DNA of 64,000 nucleotides from Erythroxylum novogranatense (lineage: Eukaryota; Streptophyta; Magnoliopsida; Malpighiales; Erythroxylaceae). Of this stretch, positions 37,750 through 49,605 are shown one piece after another. The notes beneath the pieces were generated by a model, which worked only from the letters and a program-made list of their open reading frames with translations, did no database searches and was not told the DNA's origin. The translations under genes and the position numbers were made by a program. Position 1 is the first letter of the stretch. The number at the start of each line of letters is the position of its first letter. The stretch is from assembly GCA_029891385.1 (NCBI GenBank), contig CM057225.1:73565387-73629386 (forward strand), given 5' to 3'.

Positions 37750-40700
37750 TAGTAATAGGAATCCTCATAATCACAGTCAGGAAGTTAATTAGGGATAGTG
37801 TTGAGCAAGTTCCTATGGGAAGTTTCTCCATTGATTCCCTTTAATCCATATACCAAATTTTGCATTATTTGTGATTTGATCTAAACCATCTTACATATTC
37901 TATAAGCCATTCAAAAATCTAATGTTGGATCAATTGTCATGGTGAACTGAGGCTAGTTTTCCATAAATTTGGTGAAGAAATATGACATGCATAGTTTTTC
38001 CTCGAGCTCCTAAAAGTTATTTCCTTTTAAATAATACACATAGATCCATTACACCCATAATGATTCTTTGTGTCTAAGGATTATTCAAATTCTCTTTCCT
38101 ATTGAAACTTTATTATATAGCTTAATAGGTAACAATCCCAGTCCACCTTTCTCTTTATATTTACAAACTTGTTTCCATCATGCTTTGGATTTAAACCTTT
38201 TGTTATTGAGCCTAGACCACATAAATTGTCTCATTATCTTCTCCAATGTTTTAACTAGACCTTTAGCAAAACAAAAATGGGAGCTTTAATAAATATGCAT
38301 TAACTTAATTATTGAATCAATCAGTAAAAGTCTACCTACTAGGGATAGATGTTGGTTACTCCAAGAGTTGATTATGGATCTTTTCTATCAAGGGTAGGCA
38401 TTCCTTGTAAAAAAATCTTCTTAAGGTGATAGTCAGGCCTAAATAGACAAAAAGTGGATGTTTAATCTGTATTCTAATTATTATAGCTAACCAAGGTGTA
38501 AAAAGTTGAGCACTATTCAACAAAATGAGTAAGCTTTTATTATTTTTGATAGATAATCCAAAAATATCTTTAAAAGTTTACGGGGTTTGCATTATTAGAA
38601 AACGATTTTCATGTTCTTTTTTTAGTAACAAAACATCATTAAAAAAGGATGATGGGAAATTTTTAAGTTTTTGCATCTATGAAGGAATTGATGAGTAGGA
38701 TTTAGGGATATACTGTGGTTCAAGAGCCTAAAAGGACCTCCATACATAGTACAAAAATATAAGTGGATATAAGATATCCTTGTCTGATGCCTTTCTTACC
38801 TTGGAGCCATTTAGAAGGTTCCCTACTTACTGGGACTAAATATGATGTAGTAAAGAACATGCTCAACTAGTTCCTAAACTTTATAGGGCAATTGAACACA
38901 CTACATACTTGCTTAATGCAACTCAATGAATCAAAAGTCTTATGAAGATCAATTTTAATTGTATAATTAGTTAGTAAACTCCTTTTTAAGTAGCCTCTGA
39001 GTAATTCTCGCTATATTAATATGGTGCCCTTGCAAGAAAGAAACTTAAGATGGAGTAATCACTAACTCTAATACTTTTTTTAGTCTTTTAACAAGTAACT
39101 TAATAATGATTTGTAAAGAAAATCATAGCAAGAAATAAGTCTAAAATCACTAAAGAGTTAGTATTATGTGTTTTCAAAACTAACAAAATGAAGGTCTTGT
39201 TGATAGCTTTAAAAAGCTTACTAGACTAAATATTTCCAAAATTTCCCTTTTAACCATTTCTTTAATTTCAGACCATGTCTTTTGATAAAAGTTCCCATTT
39301 TATCAATCTGGTCCAAGGGATCGTTTTTAGCTTGTAATTCATAGACTACTTGTTTAATTTCCATTTCTTAAGAAGGTGAGACTAGGAATTGGTTCACTTC
39401 ACTCAAGAACTGGTTTGAAATGAATGATCTCAACACTTGCATATTTGAGTTAGTCATGACCTATTCACCTAAGATATTCTTGAAGTATGAGTAATATCCT
39501 TTAGATGATCTTGAGAAGTAATTTGATTGCTAGATTAATCTAAGATATAGTTGGTTATATTGTTGTTTCTTTTTGAAAAGATTGAGCTGAAGAGGAATTT
39601 TAAACTTCCATCCCCTTCACACATCTAGGATATCTTAGCCCATTGTCTTAGGATCAAAAAATGGACATCTAATGATCTTGCGTAATTTTCTAATGTATGT
39701 TTTCTTGTCCTAATCACCACTCATCCCTTACATGATCATATATCATATTCTAAATATTCCCTAAGATGCCCTTTACCTACTTTGCTTGGAATAGTGCATC
39801 AGAACTAATATTCTTTTTCAATTCCTTTAATTCTTCCTTAACATATTCAAGTTTCTTAATATATGTAAAAGTTTCAAAACCCTATACCTTCTTCTCTCTT
39901 CCTCTTAAAACTTCTATAAAAAACCTTTATAATTCACTAAATAATCATTGAATATGAAAAGGAATTTCCTTATTACCCTTTTAAAGATTCTCTCTATCAT
40001 TATAGGAGCATGATTTGAAACATTAGGAATTTTGAATATAACTATACTTTCCAGACAATTCTTTATCCACTCCTCATTAGCCAGAACTCTATCTATCTTC
40101 TTCTTAATATGCTTATTACTTGTTTGGTTGTTACTCCATGTATAAAAATTCCCATCTATACTTAGGTTTGTAACTCCTAATTTTTTAACACATTCCCCAA
40201 AATCTCTAGAGAAATTCCTAGTGCTTATTTTTCTTTAAGTTTAGACCAATATAATGTGCTATTAAAATCTCTCATAAGCATCCAAGGGTCTTAAACATTG
40301 GGTCTTCTTTGAAGTAAATGGTTCCATATCTCCCCCTCTGAAACATGAAATTTTAACCATAAAAAACTTTATATCTAGGATTTTTTCCTCTTTTCAAAAC
40401 CTAATTCTAAAGTGTTTGTGTTAGGAGCTGGAATTAAGTCCTTATAGTTTAACCGTCCTTTTATAAAAAATGTTAATTGCTCTACCATAATGATGATAAC
40501 GTGGTTTGAGACAAAAGATCATCATGATCAGTTCAACTTGAGCTTCAAAAATGTTTCCTAAACTAATTTTGTTTCAAAAAAATCCCTTTACTACTATACT
40601 ATTATTATACAAGAAATCAATTAAAGTTTGTTTTTTTATAGGGGACATTAACACCCCTGATATTCCACACTACTATATTAATTAAGAATTGTTTTTTTAT

Positions 40701-41100
40701 GTAAGAATTACCCTTCTTTCAACTACCTTTTACCTTTCTTTTGTGCATTCCTAAAATCTGACTTCCTCCATAACACCTTTATTTGGAGTGCCTAATATCA
40801 TACATCCTTTCATATTTTTATAATAGGAACAACTTTTGGTAATTCTTTCCCATTTGTTACCCTAACAAATAACCTACTGTACCTAATTCTTCTTGTATGA
40901 GTTGTCATCTCATCCATAAGAATAGGAGCACCCATATAACTGACCAATGCACTAAGTCCCCTTATCGACCAATACTCTAGTGGCACCCCATACAAATTTA
41001 TCTACTCTAGAATATGGTCATGGGTGATGCTTTTCATCTTCAGGCCTTGTTTCCATGGTTAAACAAATAAAGGCTGGTTCCAAATGTGCCAAGCCCAACC
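37750..41100 (-). pseudogene. LINE pseudogene A (gag-like DUF4283, endonuclease, RT)
   Basis: All signals read on the minus strand in the expected order, with many stops and frameshifts: a DUF4283 gag-like stretch at 40995-40810 (GVPLEYWSIRGLSALVSYMG ... RYSRLFVRV), an endonuclease start at about 40670 (VVWNIRGVNVP), RT palm at about 38975-38915 (IKIDLHKTFDSL) and about 38800-38730 (KGIRQGYLISTYIFVLCMEV), and the region after RT at about 38290-38060 (VCKYKEKGGLGLLPIKLYNK). This is the plant L1-clade LINE layout. The 3' end (left) and any poly(A) were not located. Retained motifs but heavy decay point to an old copy. Confidence 0.8.
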
Positions 41101-41770
41101 TGCATTACTTATTTAGCCTTTTCCTTACTTACAAACTTAAAAAGTAGCGAGTTGTCTTTTAAAAACAAAACTTCTAACAATCCCCTATTTCTCTAAGCTT
41201 TCATTACTCATTTCTTCACTATAGGAAAATTATAAAAAAAAAACTACTAACATCGATATCTAGATCTTTGTATCATCTTTGAGAATCAAGATATTAGGTG
41301 CCACCAAACTTCTACCATCTTTTACTATTAATGGGGAGCATTGTAAAGCTTTACTACTCTCTTCTCCTAGAACTTGCTTCCAGCTTTATGTCAGGTTAAT
41401 TAAGAAAGGTCCCCTGTTTACCTGAGGAAGTAACCACTAGGTTAGGGTATGGTTTCACTGGGTTAGGGGATGGTTTAACTAGCAAATGTGGAAAAGATAT
41501 TATGCCTTGGTTAATTAATAGGTTATTTATCTCCATTACCAGGGATGATGTCTAAAGGTGGTGTATAAGTCATTACTCGGTGTCAATGCCAGTTAAAATT
41601 TTTCAATCATATTGACCTATTGGATTCAATGTTAGTGGAGGCTAATTTTTAGGCTTTATTGACTAACTAAATTCAATATTAATAATGATTAATTTTTCTT
41701 GTTATATCAACTTATTAAAGTCAGTGTAAGCATTGAGTAATTTTTAAAACATTTTTAGAAACTAAAGAAT
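41101..41770. other. Spacer between two LINE pseudogenes
   Basis: No clear coding signal. A short direct repeat lies at about 41435-41485 (GGTTAGGG.ATGGTTT twice), and three imperfect copies of a unit of about 60-65 bp around ATTCAATRTTA and GGCTAATTTTT at 41600-41740. The right part may be the 3' end of LINE B. Confidence 0.45.
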
Positions 41771-44700
41771 TTCATTGAATTATCCTAAAAGGGGGAGAGT
41801 TGACAAAGCTTCTAATTTACTCAACATCATAGAAGAGTTGTTACTAGCTATTTCAGTTATCCAAATGTTAAATATCAAGAAATATAGGACATTCATCTTC
41901 CTAAAACTCTCTATTTTGCTATAATTCAATAACTTTAACAAATATCTTTCCACTATGAGATAGTAACAAGTATCGTCTCTATGATCTTACAAATAATCAA
42001 CAACAAGAACCATTGATCTCTACATCTAGCATTCGTTGCCTATAAAACTAAGATATCTTGAGCCTTTTAGAATCTACGTTTCAATCACCACTAGCAATGT
42101 AAAAGCTAATCTCCATATTTGTATAGGTAAACAACACCTAGATAAAAAAAAGTAATTACATCTTCTATATAGTTGATGAGCCATTATGTGTGTCCTTATA
42201 TTCCTTATCAATTGTAGTGATTAAATATCCACTTGAGTAGCTTGTCCTTGGAATACTTCTTCCTTTCATTTTACATTATATATATGGCATATCTAGGAAC
42301 AAACTTTAACACCATTAAATCCTCCTTTCTTAATTTTTTTTATTTTCTATAGAAAACAAGCTAGCCATTCTTGTAAGCTAGATCCAGAAGGAAACATATT
42401 GTAAAGAAACTAAACTTAGTTCCAAATGTTAGAAGTTATCTTAAACTTGAAGAGATACGAGCTATTGATTCAAATTAATTATTCCAAAAAGCACATGTGA
42501 TCGGGAGATTCATGAAGTTCTTGTGCCTAGTAATGATGCTTAATCTTCCTCTCATTACCAGCTATAGTATGAATGAAGCATAGGGCTAGCTTTTTTATCT
42601 ATACTAACTTATGCCAAATCATCTTAGGAGTATAAATCCTCAAAATTTAATTTCATGAAGAGTTTGTAAATTCGTTAAATGAATGGTAACTCCATTCAAT
42701 AATGTCCTCGTGATTGGAATTAAGACTAAAATTAAGGATATGCTCCTTAGTACTATATATAAGTAATAACTCTAAGCTTATTTAAGCACTATTCAAAACC
42801 TAAATCACTAAGGCATCATCTAGAATTATGTTTCCAAAGGGAGTTAGATTTGCACTACTACTTAAAGGCCCTAAACTTGACTAGTTATCATTCCATAAGA
42901 AAGTAAAGTTTTCATTGCCTATCTCCATAAAATTATGTAGCTTGACTTTATCCCTTAATTTTAATAAGTATGTTATGGTCAAGGAGGAGTCTTATTTTAG
43001 TTGAATGGACTAGAAACTTATGTTGTTCAAGTAATGCAAAGGTACCCACTTGACCTAAAAAGCTTGTTTATCAATTAAGATTCTCCATATTGTTTTAATC
43101 CTGAAGACTCTGTTAGTTATTATCATTAGGTATATCTTCAATCCTAGGCAAGGTTCACTTAATTTCACCTAAACTAATTTAGACTTTAGATTGTCTCCAA
43201 CCCATAAGAATCTCATTAATATTTTGATTTTCTTCACTACGTTAATGGGGCGTATAATATGTGAGGACTAGTAGATATATAAGCCGTTATCTATTAAATA
43301 AATCAATTTCACCCTTCCAACTATTGATAAATTCTTGTTGCTTTAGTTTGAAAGTCTTCTTTAAATTTTCTCTATCAATGGTTTGAATTCATTGGACATT
43401 AGTCTCTTATAAGATATAGGAAATACCAAGTAAGTGAGAGGGGTTTTCCTTACTTTCGGAGCAATTAAAGAAGTGAGCCAATTAGAGATATTCAAAGTAC
43501 TTGCAAAAATAAGGATTTGGCTCCAATCATTATTAATTGTGTGATGCCCTAATACCCCCTGGGAGGATACAGGAGCGCCATGCAGACAACAAAATATATA
43601 TACAGAATCGAGACAAATCCAAGCGAGACGGAACATTTCATACATGCATTTCATAATCTCAAATCAACCATACAGTACTTAACATATCATTCATATTGTG
43701 CCTATCATATTACATACCATAAAGTCAAAGACCAACATGTATTAAGGTTATTACAAACCTTCAAACAATAATCCAAAGTTATATACAAGCCCAAAACAAA
43801 CTCAACAAAAATACATTTTAGAGCAATACAAAACTCAGACTTCTTTGGCCAATGCGGTTGACTTGTCCCATTCCTTAAGACCTTCTCTCTGAACCTACAC
43901 GGGGCAAATCTACCGTGCTAAGCATATAGCTTAATGAGTAATAACTAATCTATACATAAACTGACAACTCGTCACAATGAATCATGTAACAACATCAACA
44001 TGCATTCAAAGATTTTTTTAACAGTAAGTCGGATAGAATGCATTTCAAAATAGATTCTTATAAATAACAAAACTGTATAACACAAGAGGGTATAAACCCT
44101 TCAGAATCAGAACATAATTTAGTTTATGTCAACATCAAACAGATATCAGAGTACAAAATAAGATGACTGTTAAATCCATTTATAGAGGCGGGTAGCGGCA
44201 CTTATACAGGAGAGACTGAAGTCTCGACACTGAAGCTTCCAGGAGAAACCAAAGTCTCGACACCGGAGTGTCACAGGAGTAGCTGCAAACCCTTCTAGGC
44301 ATGCCTATTTATCCACAACTAGGATTCAACAGTTTTAAAACAAAACAAAGTCATTTCAGACATTACATATGCAAAGCAAGTAGTCAATCATATTCACATG
44401 AAAAAGCACTTCCAATGATATAAACATGCGTCAAACGCCTCAGACAATCATTGTCCGAAATTTAGAACACAATCAGCATAAATCAAATTCAACAAGCAGA
44501 ACAAAGTAAGGTAAATAGCACTTCAATATCTCATTCATCAACCAGTACCTCAGACCATCATGTCTGGAATCAGTACACATTCATCAATATCAATTTTAAT
44601 TCAGTAATAAATAAAACAAATCAAGGTGACACCATCTTAGGTTACTCAAAAAATTTATACAATTGCTCCTGTTTGTTTATTTCCTTGAAGTCTCGGCAAT

Positions 44701-47056
44701 ATCTAGAAGTGGTCGTTCTATGCATTCCTCTATAACATTTAGCACGTATACAAATCACTATTGTGCATGATTAAGAATTCATTTATGTATATATGTATAA
44801 TGCATGTTCATGAAAATTTCGGGTATCTTATTGTAATTTTCATCATCAAACCGATCAGATATCAAAGCCCTCATTAATAACATTTGGTACTTATAATTTG
44901 AACGAAAATAAAACAATGTAAAATCAATTTTATAACCTAAGTGACCACTTCAGATTTCTACCCATATGATTTTGGGTCAACTTTGTATAATTAATCTGGT
45001 AGGGTAAATGACAAAATTGGGCAACACTTCCTTCTGGAAATTTGTTCTACAATGTCTCAAGTTGTTAATGACTGCAAAATAATCCAATTTGATTCAGTAT
45101 TCAAAGAGTTATGCATAAAATACCCCAGACTATACACATTTGAACTTTTAGTTAGTACATGATCATACCCTCTATTTTCACAACTCATATCTTTCAGCTC
45201 AGATATCCAAAAATTACAAAATTTATACCAAATTAAAGCTACGAGAATAAGCTACAACTTTGGTGAAGACACCTTAGTCTAAATTGGCCTATATCAATAC
45301 AGTTTATTAAAAAATTATAGGATATGATTTCTATCCCTGGTAGTGCTACAGCCTAAGCCAAGACTCAATTTCATTCCTAATTTTGAAACTTTTAGAGACA
45401 GAATTAAAATTCAAATTCTTCAATAAAGTTGTAGAAATATGTCTCTAGTTTAAGCTGAATTAATAACCAACTCATTTTGAGATATACAGTTCAAGTTATA
45501 ATCGAAATACCAAAGCAAGTTCAGTGAAAACACTTTATTTCTTCCAGCTTTTCCCTAAACAGACTTTCAGGTCAATGTTACACGGTCATTTTGACAATGA
45601 AAATGAAAGATTTAGGCCAAACATTCTTCTACACATTTGTTCCTTTATGTCTTAAGTTTCTATTGACACTAATTTTATGCAATTTGGTTCAGCATTTTGA
45701 AAATTATCCTCAAATGACAACAAACTATTTACAAACAGTGACAGATTCCAGATACTCAACTTCAAGCCAACTTTTGACACAATTAATGATAGAAATAAAA
45801 TTATATGCCTTCACAAAAGTTGTAGATATAAGTTTCTAGTTTAATACGAATTTAAAGGCATCCAATTTGGATGCCTACAGAGAAAGATATGGCTAAAATA
45901 TCGAAACATGTCCAGTAGAACTACTCATCCGAACCAGTTTCCAGCATCATTCATAGAATCACAAGACCTATTTATTAATGAAATAACTTACAAAGATGAT
46001 GATCCAAGCTTCAGAAAAGGTCCAGAAGTTGAGAGGGGGAGTAGGAGAATGAAATTTCATTTAAAAGAAGCCAAAGTGAGGGAGTAGGCTACTGAAATGA
46101 GCTGGAGTACTTCAGCTATTGCTTTTCTAGGTATCCTTAATTTATCAAGCCACATGTCTTAATGCATGTAATGCCATTCCTAGGTGTCTCTCTTTAAGGC
46201 TTGACACATGTCACTCTTGCATGTAGCCCATTTGTCATCAATATAAGGCTACCACTTGTTGCTTAGTAATTTGTCCAAATGTCACACATTCATTAATCCA
46301 TTTGTCACTCCATAATTTGTATCTTAATTTCTTTAGTTTTCTTAATCTAAATTACCACAAATTTTCAATAGCTTTCTAAAACATCCTAAATGTCTCCAAA
46401 AATGCAGAATTAATAATAATACACATTAATTTAATAATCAAAGACAATTAATCCATAATTCATCAAAATTTTGAAATAATACTAATAGTCTCTAAATAAA
46501 TTTTAACGTAAATAATCCACAATTCACATTTAATTGCAATTACAAACCAATTATACCCAAAAAATTTCATGAATGTATGAACAATTATTTGTATAAGTCA
46601 AAATTCATATGCACATATCAGCGAATACTCAATTATGCTAAGCATATTATGTACTACGAATTCTGCAATATTCTGACCTCTAATATGGGATGTTACAAAT
46701 TGAGAGTTTGAAATATCTCCAAAATTATTCTAGGTAGCCATTAAATCACTAACTGAATAAGTGTTAACCTTAGAGAAAAGTATGAGATCATTTGTAAATA
46801 AAAGCTACTTATCTCTAACCTTTTACATTTTGAATGAAAATCGAAGTTTTCCTCTTAGTAAATGACTAACTTAATGAGTCCAGTTAACAATTTAATGCTT
46901 AAAGAAAAGAGGTAAGGATAAAGGAGATCTCATTGCATCATTCCTTTAGTACTTTTGAAGATATTAGTAAGTTCTCTATTAACTATAATGTTATAGGAAA
47001 CAATAGAGATGTGTTGATTAATCCAATTCGTAAACAAAGATGGAAATCTAAATGAT
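41771..47056 (-). pseudogene. LINE pseudogene B (RT and C-terminal region), split by a solo LTR
   Basis: Minus-strand RT signals start at the right end, 47056-46703 (FTNWINQHISIVSYN, KGMMQ then DLLYPYLFSLSIKLLTGL, FHSKCKRLEISS), and resume left of the inserted LTR at 43539 with the RT thumb and connection (TPLTYLVFPISYKRLMSNEF, PLIEKI, NLSIVGRVKLIYLID). Decayed C-terminal sequence continues to about 41.8 kb. The abrupt start at about 47056 inside RT is a typical 5' truncation. It carries its own RT, so it is a different copy from LINE A. The left boundary is approximate. Confidence 0.75.
43540..46697 (-). mobile_element. Solo LTR (3.16 kb) of a gypsy-like family inside LINE B
   Basis: Starts TGTGATGCCC and ends GGGATGTTACA, with a perfect 5-bp target duplication AATTG (43535-43539 and 46698-46702). 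No primer site, polypurine tract or coding region adjoins it, so it is a solo LTR left by recombination between two LTRs. Its minus-strand start TGTAACATCCC equals that of the LARD LTR, and interior phrases such as TATAATGCATGTTCATGA are shared, so the families are related. A hairpin cluster lies at 44212-44272 (GAGAC-TGAA-GTCTC, GACAC-CGGA-GTGTC and two decayed units). Confidence 0.9.
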
Positions 47057-48425
47057 CTTAAGAAAGGAAATGTGAAGTGGACTTATAAGTTAGCAATAGA
47101 GCAAGATTTGTTGCATTAGCTATAGGAACTTATAGTATAGCATTACCTTCTGGCTATGAACTAAAACTCGATAATTGTTATTATATTCCAATTGTTACTA
47201 GAAATATCATTTCCATTTCTTTTTTAGATTTGAATGGATTTGTCTTCATTATTAAGAATATGAGTTGTCTTTTTATAAAGATGATGTTTATTATGGATCT
47301 GGATTACTTATAAATGGTTTATATGAATTAGATCTTTAAAGGCCAATCCTTAACATATCTTTTTTATGGCATTCTAAGTTAGGTCATATTAACAAAAATA
47401 CAATCACAAATTTAAATAAAGAAGAATATTTGGATCCTTTTAATTATGATTCATATGAAACTTGTGAATCTTAATTGTTGGAAAGATGATCAAACTACAC
47501 TTTAATGGAGAGGAAGAGCTTGATAGTGAGTTGCTAGAGCTTATACATTTAAATATATGTCATTCTATGTCTACTCACACTAGAGGTGGATACTCATATT
47601 TCATTACGTTCAAAATGATCATCCATATATGGTTATGTGTACTTAATGAAACAAAAGTCTGAATTATTTGAAAAGTTTAAAGAATTTATATATGATGATG
47701 AGAAACAAACTGGTAAGAGTATTAAGACACTTGGATATAATCGAGGTGGTGAATACTTGGACTGTGAGTTTCTTAGTTACTGAAAAGAGAACGTGGTTCT
47801 CTCATAATAGATGTAGCGCCTGCTTACCATAGGGTATACACCGGGACGCCCGTAGGTCATTCCGATACATATCCTACGATAAGGAAGACAGACCAATTTA
47901 CCCTTCCCATCGGTGATGGGATGTTACAATAGACTCCTTCTATAACTCCACAACATAATGGAGTGTTTGAGAGGAGAAATTATCCTTTATTAGATATTGT
48001 ACGTTATATGGTGAGTCATGCAGTCCTTCCTGCCTCCTTTTAGGGATATGTCTTTAAAAATGCTACATACCTTCTAAATAGAGTTCCATCTAAATCGATA
48101 GATACATAATGGTAGTAGACTAATGTTTTCACACTTAAAGACTTTGGGGGTGTGATGTTTATATGAAGCATGCAAAATTTGATAATCTTCAAACTAAATC
48201 AAATAAATGCAAATTTATAGGGTATTCTAAAGAGAGGATCATATACCAATTTTACCATCCTTTTGAGCAAAAGGTATTTGCATCAAGACATGCTATATTC
48301 CTAAAAAGAGAATTTGTTTTCAAGGAAAGTAGTGGGAGTGAGGTAGAACTTAGGGAAATTCAGAAATAATAAATTTGAATATAGATGGAATAGGAACTTG
48401 AAGTTAATATATGATGTGACATATA
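47057..48425 (+). pseudogene. Ty1/copia pol fragment (pre-integrase and integrase)
   Basis: The plus strand with stops and frameshifts encodes the end of protease (IALPSGYELKLDNCYYIPIV, NIISISFLD), the GAG-pre-integrase motif FLWHSKLGHINKNTITNLN, LIHLNICHSMSTHTRGGYSY, a decayed catalytic region (GGEYL; TPQHNGVFERRN) and the integrase C-terminal part (KCKFIGYSKERIIYQFYHP, FLKREFVFKESSGSEVELRE, 48163-48369). No LTR or RT belonging to it is seen here; it is cut at the left by LINE B and at the right by the element starting at 48431. It was inserted into at 47812 by the mini-LTR. Confidence 0.85.
47812..47928 (-). mobile_element. 117-bp mini-LTR with intact ends and target duplication
   Basis: Begins TGTAGCGCC and ends GATGGGATGTTACA; flanked by a perfect 5-bp duplication ATAGA (47807-47811 and 47929-47933) within the copia integrase. 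The right end closely matches the LARD LTR end (TTACCCTTCC...GGGATGTTACA) and the left end shares TGTAGC. At 117 bp it is about 35 times shorter than the LARD LTR. It may be a solo LTR of a very small TRIM/SMART-like family or an LTR with a large internal deletion that still integrated. Confidence 0.82.
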
Positions 48426-48547
48426 GTTTGTGTTGGAAACTCGAACGCGATTTTGGAGCCCAACATTCGGAATCATAATCACTGAACTTATTCTAATGAA
48501 GTTTCCTTAACCATCATCGATTCCTCTTCTTTCTCTGATACCAAGCA

Positions 48548-49605
48548 TGATGGACCCCGATTCTAGAGCCCAACATTCAGAGTCAAAAAATATGATCTTT
48601 GTAATCAACTCATTGCTTTAATTTCATAACAGTCTTTGGAAACAAAATCTTCATACTAAAATTCCAAATTTGACTTCTTCATAATATGTGAAGCTCTATG
48701 TCTCTTGTTTATTTTTGAAACAAGAATCATCTCGTTCGAAGCCCTTTAGCTCAAGATATGCTTAAAAATCCAACGTATGTTCATAACCTCGTTATGCTTT
48801 TCCAAACGATCCCTCATTTTCTTTCCATCAAACTTTTTTAAATCAACGCCAAAAGCTACCAATTTTTATTGATAGATAGAAATTTGTCTTAGGAATCTAT
48901 TGATTTAAGAATCACTTCATTTGGAGGTCGGATGAAGAATTTATGGCCAAAAATATCAAAAATGTTTATATCCTCAATCACATTGTACCTATCTTGGGAT
49001 AATTGCCATAACTTTCACTACAAATGTCTGATTGATGTCATTTTTAGACGGTTTGAAAGAAGACCTCGATTTTATGAAGACTACAAAGCGAGATTCTACC
49101 TTTAAAAGGTTAAAAATCGTAATCTACTGTAGATGTCCTGTGAATGTCCATTTAACGGACATACATCTCCGCCTAACGGACATAGATGGGCTTGGAGCCA
49201 TTTCTCACCCGAGAAGGTCCATTAAACGGACATGGGCAATGTTGGGGGTCATTATTGACCCGAGAAGGTCCGTTAATTATGAGTGAATATGATGCTAGAA
49301 TGGATGTAGGAAGCATTGAAGGGGCTTTGGAGGGGTCTAGGAAACCAACGGACCTCAAGTCCGTTAAATGGACATGGGGGTTTCCTAGACCCCTCCAAAG
49401 CCCCTCCAATGCTTCCTACATCCATTCTAGCATCATATTCACTCATAATCTTCCCAAATTTACTTCTTCTAATGTAAAAACACTTCTTAGACATTCAATT
49501 ACCAAAATGGTTTCATAAATCTCCCAAATCTCAACTCAAATGATTCATCACATGCAACAAATTCTCATCTTTCACCATAGTTGTTATGTACACATCCTAT
49601 GCAGC
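48548..49605 (-). repeat. Long LTR of the remnant element, left segment (before the copia insertion)
   Basis: Starts TGATGGACCCC; the LTR continues beyond the copia element at 59295-61657, about 3.4 kb in all. The segment holds a hairpin cluster and a 71-bp palindrome (49140-49450). GCAGC at 49601-49605 is the left copia target duplication. No coding region is seen; the frames at 49032-49518 are products of the palindrome. Confidence 0.75.
49140..49450. repeat. Hairpin cluster with a 71-bp near-perfect palindrome
   Basis: 49276-49346 is the inverse of 49379-49449 with one mismatch; the 32-bp spacer itself contains AACGGAC-CTCAA-GTCCGTT. Upstream are TGTCC-ATTTAAC-GGACA, TCCG-CCTAA-CGGA, GTCC-ATTAAAC-GGAC and GGGTCA-TTAT-TGACCC. 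A transcript from either strand would fold into a long stem, a possible small-RNA source. Confidence 0.92.

Noticed and set aside
38068..38289. 73-codon plus-strand ORF
   Set aside because: Shadow of the minus-strand LINE region after RT, which has the recognisable KEKGGLGLLP motif.
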